Part shown: piece after piece, positions 13,781 to 18,831 of the stretch
Layout: each line of letters begins with the position of its first letter
How positions within the stretch are numbered: the first letter of the stretch is position 1
NCBI GenBank assembly: GCA_002495025.1
Contig: DADP01000006.1
Location: forward strand, 1-18,831
Length of the DNA: 18,831 nt
Direction of reading: 5' to 3'
Source of the DNA: Desulfurococcaceae archaeon UBA285
GTDB taxonomy: Archaea; Thermoproteota; Thermoprotei_A; Sulfolobales; Desulfurococcaceae
Position numbers and translations under genes: made by a program
Notes under the pieces: generated by a model
Database searches by the model: none
Told to the model about the DNA's origin: nothing
Seen by the model: only the letters and a program-made list of their open reading frames with translations

Positions 13781-14899
13781 ATGGTGTGTAAATTGCGTGA
13801 TCCAAGAATAGCAAATCTAGCTAGACTTGTCGTAGATTACTGTGTAAGTATTAAGGAGGGGGAAGAAGTCAGTATAAACGGCTCAGTAGAATCCATTCCA
13901 TTCATACGGGAACTAGTAAAGGAAATTGTTCAGCGTGGAGGATATCCAATAATACAGATAACAGATGAATCAATAATAGAAGCATTCTATAAATATGCAC
14001 CTGAAAACGTATTGAGGCACATTAGCCCAATAGAGAGGGAAATGACTCAGAAAATAAATGCAACTATTAGAATACTTGCTCCAACACACACTAAACCACT
14101 TGTAGGTGTAGACCCTGAGAAATTGAGAATTAGGAGTATGGCTACTAGAGAGCTCTCAGAAATATTCCTTAAGAGGAGCGCGGTGGGAGAATTAAAATGG
14201 GTTGTAGTAGCATATCCAACTCGAGCACTAGCACAAGAAGCCGGGATGAGCATTGAAGAATACGAGGAGTTTGTATTTAAAGCAACAATGGCTGATTTAG
14301 AAGACCCTATTACAGCATGGCGTGAAGTAGGTAGAAGACAAGAGAAAATAGCTGAATTACTCAATAAAGTAAAGGAACTGAGGTTCCAGGGGCCGGGTAT
14401 AGACTTGTACATGCGTGTTGATGGTAGAAAGTGGATTAATGATGATGGTAGAAACAACATGCCTGGTGGAGAAGTCTTTTCAGCACCAATAGAAGACAGC
14501 GTGGAGGGATACGTGGAATTCGACTATCCAGCAATTTGGCGTGGTGTTGAAGTAGAAGGAATAAAACTAGTATTTAGAAATGGCAGTGTAGTTGAAGCAA
14601 GAGCTACTAGAAACGAAGAATTCCTTAGAAAAATGCTCAGTGTAGACGAGGGGGCAAAGAGGCTTGGCGAGATTGCATTTGGTTTGAACTACAATATAAC
14701 GAGAATTACAAGAGAGATATTATTCGATGAGAAAATAGGTGGTACAATACACATGGCGCTTGGTTCTGCATACCCCGAGACCGGTGGGAGAAATATCTCT
14801 GGTATACACTGGGACCTCATTAAAGACATGAAAAAAGGAAGGGTTTATGCAGACGGCGATTTAATATATGAAAACGGTAGGTTTATTATTGAGTTCTAA
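13781..14899 (+). CDS. M29-family aminopeptidase
   Basis: Thermophilic metallo-aminopeptidase (AmpS/AmpT/aminopeptidase II type) of 372 residues, releasing N-terminal amino acids from peptides in the cytoplasm. The full set of two-metal residues is present: Glu231 (NMPGGEVF), Glu297 (GEIAFGLN), His324 (HMALGSAYPE), Tyr331, and His343 with Asp345 (GIHWD). The N-terminal LARLVVDYCVSIKEGEEV is the usual family opening. ATG 13781 is at the predicted transcription start, which suits a leaderless gene. A peptide-fermenting life fits this enzyme and the ferredoxin oxidoreductases. It ends 5 bases from the convergent hxlB stop. Confidence 0.93.
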   Translation: MVCKLRDPRIANLARLVVDYCVSIKEGEEVSINGSVESIPFIRELVKEIVQRGGYPIIQITDESIIEAFYKYAPENVLRHISPIEREMTQKINATIRILAPTHTKPLVGVDPEKLRIRSMATRELSEIFLKRSAVGELKWVVVAYPTRALAQEAGMSIEEYEEFVFKATMADLEDPITAWREVGRRQEKIAELLNKVKELRFQGPGIDLYMRVDGRKWINDDGRNNMPGGEVFSAPIEDSVEGYVEFDYPAIWRGVEVEGIKLVFRNGSVVEARATRNEEFLRKMLSVDEGAKRLGEIAFGLNYNITRITREILFDEKIGGTIHMALGSAYPETGGRNISGIHWDLIKDMKKGRVYADGDLIYENGRFIIEF

Positions 14900-14904
14900 A
14901 CAAT

Positions 14905-15510
14905 CTACTCTACATTAGCGTGTTTTTCTTTCATATCTTCTTCTGTTATTCCAAGTTTATTCATTAATTCAACTACTACTCCATCAAGAAATATCAATGT
15001 AGTAATCTCGAATAGTGTTCCCAGTGGTGCTAGTGGTTCGTGTATACCTCTCATCTGCCTCAATAGATAGTCTTCTTCTATAGCTAGTTTTGTTCTACCA
15101 GGTATTCTAACAATGACATCGGCTACTTTTCCCAACGGGCTATCTGGATATGTCGTTATAGCTATAACTTTAGCTCCAATAGATTTCGCTGTCTCTGCAA
15201 CAGCAACAACTGTTTTTGTACGTCCCGAACCAGATACTGCTATTAATATATCGTCTTTTCTCACTGGTGGAGTAATTGTTTCTCCAATAACGTATACGTC
15301 GAAATCCATGTGTAGTAGTCTCATTGCAAATGCTTTGACAACGAGGCCGCTTCTACCCGCACCCACGACAAATATTTTCTTACCATCTCTACGAGCTTTT
15401 AACAACAAGTCTATCATTGCTTCCTTCTCTTCATCACTAATTAACTCTATTGCTTTTGTTACAAAATCAACTATTTGAATAATTGCGTCTTTAGCTAGAC
15501 CTGAAACCAT
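14905..15510 (-). CDS. hxlB: 6-phospho-3-hexuloisomerase
   Basis: A SIS-domain isomerase of 201 residues converting arabino-3-hexulose 6-phosphate to fructose 6-phosphate, or the reverse. In archaea the ribulose monophosphate pathway runs backwards to make pentoses for nucleotides. GAGRSG (50-55) and SGSGRT (93-98) are the SIS phosphate-binding motifs, and the region RGIHEPLAPLGTLFE holds the family's catalytic His/Glu. At 201 residues it matches PHI and not the longer KdsD type. The partner hexulose-phosphate synthase is not adjacent and not fused. ATG 15508-15510; ribosome site weak (TTAGGGA). The TATA-like box on the minus strand is near 15537-15549, back to back with that of the RNA at 15588. 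Confidence 0.9.
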   Translation of the reverse strand: MVSGLAKDAIIQIVDFVTKAIELISDEEKEAMIDLLLKARRDGKKIFVVGAGRSGLVVKAFAMRLLHMDFDVYVIGETITPPVRKDDILIAVSGSGRTKTVVAVAETAKSIGAKVIAITTYPDSPLGKVADVIVRIPGRTKLAIEEDYLLRQMRGIHEPLAPLGTLFEITTLIFLDGVVVELMNKLGITEEDMKEKHANVE

Positions 15511-15587
15511 TTATTTCCCTAACTACGCTAATGTATTTGATAATTTAAATAATTGATTTATTAGCGAGCAATACAATTATTAATTTA

Positions 15588-15662
15588 GCCCCGCTCCCTC
15601 ACACCTCCATGAGATCCCATGCTGGGAGATGAAGATGAGGGAGGGCGGTCGGGCGGGGTACA
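15588..15662 (+). ncRNA. GC-rich structured RNA ending in ACA (possible H/ACA guide)
   Basis: A 75-base GC-rich island in an AT-rich gap. GCCCCGC (15588-15594) pairs with GCGGGGT (15653-15659), and TCCCTCA (15595-15601) with TGAGGGA (15636-15642). An inner TCCC/GGGA hairpin (15615-15618, 15624-15627) is flanked by GA on both strands, as in a K-turn. ACA (15660-15662) directly follows the closing stem. An alternative upper stem CCTCC/GGAGG (15604-15608, 15640-15644) leaves a two-sided loop and 15 bases to ACA, the distance used by archaeal H/ACA pseudouridylation guides. TATA-like GATTTATTAG (about 15555-15564) predicts a start near 15586. No target found. A leader structure of the next gene is the other option. 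Confidence 0.5.
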
Positions 15663-15681
15663 ATTCTAGAATCAATGGGCG

Positions 15682-16578
15682 GTGGTATTGAGTCAGAATC
15701 TCACTGTAATACGCTTATTTGACCCATGGAAGTCACCACTCTGTACGTGTCCTAGAAAATATAGCCTCCACCCCTATACTGGTTGTAGTCATCAATGCGT
15801 ATACTGCTACGCCACCTCCTATATAGGTTTGAAGAATAGTATCCCCAAAGACGGGTTTATTCGGAGACTACAAAGAGATATTTCAATAATACCACGCGGC
15901 TCTATTGTCGAATTGAGTACGAGTAGCGATCCATTTCCACCAATAGAAGAAAAACAATTATTGACGCGTAGAGCAATTGAAATACTAGCACGTCATGGTT
16001 TTAGAATACTAATAACTACGAAATCGCATATTGTTGTAAGAGATGTTGACATCCTTGTTAATTCCCAGTCAGCAGTAATGATTACAATTACTACTCTAAG
16101 AGAAGATGTGGCCAGGTTAATAGAGCCGGGGGCTCCAAGCCCCAAAATGAGAGTAGAAGCTATTCGAAAACTAGTAGATCAGGGAGTACCTGTTGGAGTC
16201 CGCGTAGACCCGGTTATACCATATGTAAATGATGATCCAAACGAGTTGACAGAAATAGTAGAAGTAGTTGCTAGTGCGGGAGCAAAACACATTGTTACAT
16301 CTACATACAAGGCTAAATGGGATAGTTTAAAACGATTTAGAGAACTCCTCGGAGAAACAGGGTTGAAAATAAATAATCTATACCGGGAAAAAGGTGTTTG
16401 GATACACGGATACCTCTACCTACCAGTAGACTATAGAAAACAATTACTCAAACCAGTTGTAGACACAGCGAGAAAATATGGTTTAACACATGCAACATGT
16501 AGAGAGGGATTAATAGAATACAATAGAGCACAAAGCTGTGATGGCAGTCATTTAACAATACTAAAACAATTAAAATAA
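15682..16578 (+). CDS. Radical SAM protein, spore-photoproduct-lyase-like
   Basis: A 298-residue radical SAM enzyme of the SplB-like group, which is widespread in non-sporulating organisms and mostly of unknown substrate. The 4Fe-4S site CSHQCVYC (Cys35, Cys39, Cys42) is preceded by the group motif YSLHPYTG. Later come ELSTSSDPFPPIE (SAM-contact strand), TTKSHIVVRDVDIL and VRVDPVIPYVND, all typical of this group. The start used is GTG 15682. A TTG at 15688 is also possible, with GGCGGTGG close by. It begins 20 bases after the structured RNA and lies 30 bases before the ZPR1 gene, suggesting one transcript. True photoproduct lyase activity is not implied. Confidence 0.85.
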   Translation: MVLSQNLTVIRLFDPWKSPLCTCPRKYSLHPYTGCSHQCVYCYATSYIGLKNSIPKDGFIRRLQRDISIIPRGSIVELSTSSDPFPPIEEKQLLTRRAIEILARHGFRILITTKSHIVVRDVDILVNSQSAVMITITTLREDVARLIEPGAPSPKMRVEAIRKLVDQGVPVGVRVDPVIPYVNDDPNELTEIVEVVASAGAKHIVTSTYKAKWDSLKRFRELLGETGLKINNLYREKGVWIHGYLYLPVDYRKQLLKPVVDTARKYGLTHATCREGLIEYNRAQSCDGSHLTILKQLK

Positions 16579-16608
16579 TAATATACACTGAGTAAAAGAG
16601 GTGATTAC

Positions 16609-17166
16609 ATGAATAACGAACACCGGGAAAACCTAGTAGAACTAGCTGAATACGAGGGAAAATGCCCTATTTGCCAGGGAAAACTAGTAATTAAAGACTA
16701 CAAATATACAGCTCCACTTGTAGGAGACCTTTTAATCTCAGTATCTAAATGTGAAAACTGCGGGTTTAAACACACAGATGTATTTCTACTTTCAACCAAT
16801 GAACCGAGAAAAGTAGTTTACAGAGTGGAAGAACCAGGAGATGATAGAGCACTACTAGTAAAGAGCTCTACTTGTAAAATAGAAGTTCCAGAACTGGGAG
16901 TTACGATAGAACCAGGCATATACTCTCAAGGATATATAACTACAGTAGAGGGAATAATACTCGACGTTATATCAATAACAGAAAGCCTATGTAGTAGTGG
17001 CGACGCACCACTAGATAAATGCAACGAAGTACTAGATAAATTGAGAAAAGCACATAGAAATGAACTACCATATACAGTAATACTATACGACTATCTAGGA
17101 GTATGCGATATCATAAACGACAAGAAAAAACCGGTTTACGAACCACTAGAATTGAATCAAGAGTAG
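16609..17166 (+). CDS. zpr1: ZPR1-type zinc-finger protein
   Basis: A 185-residue archaeal protein of the ZPR1 zinc-finger family (PF03367). CPICQGKL (Cys19, Cys22) and KCENCGFKHTDVF (Cys48, Cys51) form one zinc finger of the family spacing. A ZPR1 beta-domain follows (VKSSTCKIEVPELGVTIEPG, then YITTVEGIILDV). Eukaryotic ZPR1 has two such modules and is a chaperone for elongation factor eEF1A; archaeal single-module proteins may do the same for aEF1A, by inference. GAGGTGAT at 16598-16605, three bases before ATG 16609, is one of the best ribosome sites in the window, fitting an internal operon gene behind the radical SAM protein. Confidence 0.88.
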   Translation: MNNEHRENLVELAEYEGKCPICQGKLVIKDYKYTAPLVGDLLISVSKCENCGFKHTDVFLLSTNEPRKVVYRVEEPGDDRALLVKSSTCKIEVPELGVTIEPGIYSQGYITTVEGIILDVISITESLCSSGDAPLDKCNEVLDKLRKAHRNELPYTVILYDYLGVCDIINDKKKPVYEPLELNQE

Positions 17167-17320
17167 TACTCTTCATTATACAAAACCAGAACAATTGTAT
17201 TATTCCGAATAAGTGAACAGTTATATAGCCAATTACAAAATAAAATTCAAAACAACAAAAACTCACATACGTTATTACTATCTCCACACATGAAGTAAAA
17301 ATTTATACATGGTCATAAAC

Positions 17321-17347
17321 ATTTTATAATCTCAAACATTATAAAAT
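17321..17347. repeat. Perfect 10-bp AT-only inverted repeat
   Basis: ATTTTATAAT (17321-17330), loop CTCAAAC, ATTATAAAAT (17338-17347). It lies in a 284-base gap, about 105 bases before the small basic protein gene. It could be an operator or a pair of opposed TATA-like boxes. The rest of the gap (17167-17450) is very AT-rich and I see no gene in it before 17451. Confidence 0.45.
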
Positions 17348-17450
17348 AATTTGTTATATCAAACTGTGTGCGTTTTACACTTGTTAACAAAAAATAAAGT
17401 TTTTAAGCTCACACAGATAAATGTTATTATTGAAAATAGGGGTGTAGAAT

Positions 17451-17618
17451 ATGCCAGAGAAACTAAAATTCTTCGACCTAAAAGCAAAGAAGTATTTCGA
17501 GACTGACCAATACGAGGTAGTAGTAAAAGAGACAAAGAGAGGCAAGATAAAGATCGCCTTTGCTGTCAGCCCATACACTGGCAAGAAATTCGCTAGAATA
17601 CTAGGCCCAGCAAAGTAA
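17451..17618 (+). CDS. Small basic conserved-looking protein, 55 residues
   Basis: A short gene that simple length cutoffs would miss. It is Lys/Arg-rich with alternating strands: LKFFDLKAKKYFETD, then YEVVVKETKRGKIKIAFAV, then SPYTGKKFARILGPAK. A small beta-barrel with a basic surface is suggested, as in archaeal chromatin proteins such as Cren7 or Sul7, but it lacks Cren7's own motifs, so no name is given. AGGGGTG lies 6 bases before ATG 17451, and TTTTTAAGC near 17400-17408 is a TATA-like box with initiation near 17430. A T6 tract in a pyrimidine-rich run follows the stop. I am fairly sure it is a real gene; nucleic-acid binding is an inference from composition. Confidence 0.75.
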   Translation: MPEKLKFFDLKAKKYFETDQYEVVVKETKRGKIKIAFAVSPYTGKKFARILGPAK

Positions 17619-17649
17619 ACGCGTTGAGTGTTTATTTATATAATTAAAA

Positions 17650-17660
17650 ACTTTTTTCTC
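17650..17660 (+). terminator. Oligo-T terminator after the 55-residue gene
   Basis: CTTTTTTCTCTTC begins 33 bases after the TAA stop. Archaeal RNA polymerase terminates at T-rich runs in the coding strand. No hairpin is needed or seen. Confidence 0.4.
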
Positions 17661-17679
17661 TTCTCTATTTCTATTTATA

Positions 17680-18831
17680 CTATGTACCGGTGCATACATG
17701 GCTGGGTATTTGCTGTGAGAACTTGTCTTTTAATAAGATGATTTTTTCTAGTGATTCAATAAAGTAGTCTACTTCTTCAAATGTATTATAGAGGTAGTAG
17801 CTTGCTCTAACAGTTCCTTTTAATCCAAGTCTATAGTGGAGTGGGTGGGCGCAGTGCATACCTGTTCTCACAGCTATTCCAAACAAGTCTAGGGCTGCGC
17901 CTACTGTGTGGTGGTTTAAGCCTTTTATATTGAATGCAATAACACCTGTTTTATCTGCCGGGTTTCTTGGTCCATAGTATTCTATTATGCCCTCGAATTC
18001 TTGGAATCTTTTTAGCGTATATTTTATTAGTTCTTCTTCGTGTTTACGTATATTCTCCATGCCTATTTTTGAGAGGTATTTTACTGCTTCTGCTAGACCG
18101 ATACCCTCTATAATATTTGGTGTTCCAGCCTCGAATCTCCAGGGTAGGTCGTGCCATACAATAGAGTCTAGTGTAACCTCTTTAATGGTGTCTCCTCCTA
18201 CTTTAAACGGCTTCATTTCTTCGAGTATGTCTTCTCTACCCCATAATACACCTATACCTGTCGGGCCAAGCATTTTATGGCCGCTGAAGGCGAGGAAGTC
18301 TACATCTAGTTCTCTAACGTTTGTTGGTATGTGGGGGACGCTTTGTGCTCCATCAGCTACAACTATTGCTCCTACTTCACGGGCTCTTTTAACTATTCTC
18401 TTAGCATCATTTATAGTACCAAGTACATTGCTAGCTATTGGAAAAGCAACTATTTTCGTCTTCTCGGTTATTAACTCGTCTAATTGCTCGTATTTGAGAT
18501 AACCATTGTCTGTTATATCAATGTATTTTACTCTAGCTTTCTTTAACTGTGCTATAAGTCTCCATGGTAGCATATTGCTGTGGTGGTCCATTATTGTAAC
18601 TACTATTTCATCTCCTTCACTAATATTCCACAATCCCCACCCATAGGCAACAGTATTCAATGCTTCAGTTGTATTACTAACAAAAACAACTTCTCTCCAC
18701 GAGTATGCATTTATGAATTTAGCTACTACTTCATGTGCTTCTTCGTAGAGTTTACTCGCCTCCTGGCTTAGCGTGTGCAGTCCTCGGTGTACATTTGCAT
18801 AGTGGGTTTTCATAAACTCCTCCATTGCTCT
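17680..18831 (-). CDS. sufS: Cysteine desulfurase, SufS type (5' end outside the window)
   Basis: PLP-dependent class V aminotransferase-fold enzyme taking sulfur from cysteine for Fe-S clusters. Seen: THYANVHRGLHTLSQEAS (N-terminal substrate loop), VSNTTEALN, the PLP Asp in VADGAQSVPH, the Schiff-base Lys in SGHKMLGPTGIG, the group II motif RFEAGTPNI, and the sulfur-carrying Cys in RTGMHCAHPL. The first ATG visible (18825) is internal: the frame runs on to the window edge as R-A before MEEFM, and the usual YLDNAATS opening lies beyond it. About 383 of roughly 410 residues are here. Demand for Fe-S clusters by the oxidoreductases and radical SAM protein suits it. No sufBC or sufU partner is visible. 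Confidence 0.93.
   Translation of the reverse strand, partial: RAMEEFMKTHYANVHRGLHTLSQEASKLYEEAHEVVAKFINAYSWREVVFVSNTTEALNTVAYGWGLWNISEGDEIVVTIMDHHSNMLPWRLIAQLKKARVKYIDITDNGYLKYEQLDELITEKTKIVAFPIASNVLGTINDAKRIVKRAREVGAIVVADGAQSVPHIPTNVRELDVDFLAFSGHKMLGPTGIGVLWGREDILEEMKPFKVGGDTIKEVTLDSIVWHDLPWRFEAGTPNIIEGIGLAEAVKYLSKIGMENIRKHEEELIKYTLKRFQEFEGIIEYYGPRNPADKTGVIAFNIKGLNHHTVGAALDLFGIAVRTGMHCAHPLHYRLGLKGTVRASYYLYNTFEEVDYFIESLEKIILLKDKFSQQIPSHVCTGT

Noticed and set aside
17451..17618. Calling the small basic protein Cren7.
   Set aside because: The characteristic Cren7 stretch (KGRKGVKIGLFKDPETGKYFRHK-like) is missing apart from a loose GRKxxK / TGKxF resemblance, so the name would be unsafe.
1..18831. 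CRISPR arrays, prophage or a defence or biosynthetic island.
   Set aside because: I saw no regularly spaced repeats, cas genes, phage genes or clustered unknown genes; nearly all coding sequence is recognisable core metabolism.

Overview
The window looks like the chromosome of an AT-rich hyperthermophilic crenarchaeon, most like the Desulfurococcales (Staphylothermus and relatives). This placement is an inference from gene content and style, not from a database search. The supporting signs are ferredoxin-dependent 2-oxoacid oxidoreductases in place of dehydrogenase complexes, a 6-phospho-3-hexuloisomerase, a ZPR1 zinc-finger protein, a very small pyruvoyl decarboxylase, several TTG starts, TATA boxes 22-28 bases upstream of leaderless start codons, GGTG-type ribosome sites inside operons, a tRNA without encoded CCA, and C/D box sRNAs.

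Layout. Bases 1-56 look like the right end of an IS200/IS605-type tnpB element. A PiT phosphate permease follows (63-1103, minus). The 496-base gap after it carries a C/D box sRNA on the minus strand and promoters. A short operon (1600-3080, plus) encodes an AdoMet-decarboxylase-family enzyme and a geranylgeranyl-reductase-like flavoprotein. Its 3' end overlaps a minus-strand operon (6699-3034) that reads porG-porD-porA-porB followed by a hydrogenase-maturation-type protease. Divergent from it, across about 150 bases, is a second oxidoreductase operon, korD-korA-korB-korG (6852-9594, plus). The two complexes would oxidise pyruvate and 2-oxoglutarate to CoA thioesters and pass electrons to ferredoxin.

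From 9609 to 13724 lie a PPC/DUF296 protein, an intergenic region with two convergent C/D box sRNAs, an MBL-fold hydrolase, a small four-helix membrane protein, tRNA-Ala(CGC), a probable DUF2299 protein, a CitG-like protein and a ferritin. From 13781 to the end come an M29 aminopeptidase, hxlB, a GC-rich structured RNA ending in ACA, a spore-photoproduct-lyase-like radical SAM protein, a ZPR1 protein, a 55-residue basic protein gene, and a sufS cysteine desulfurase cut by the window end.

The most interesting content is the non-coding RNA: three C/D box sRNA candidates and one K-turn/ACA candidate, all in intergenic gaps and each preceded by a TATA-like box at the right distance. One sRNA guide is complementary to a conserved stretch of 23S rRNA domain V. 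I see no CRISPR array, no prophage and no defence island. Most of the protein-coding content is ordinary housekeeping metabolism.
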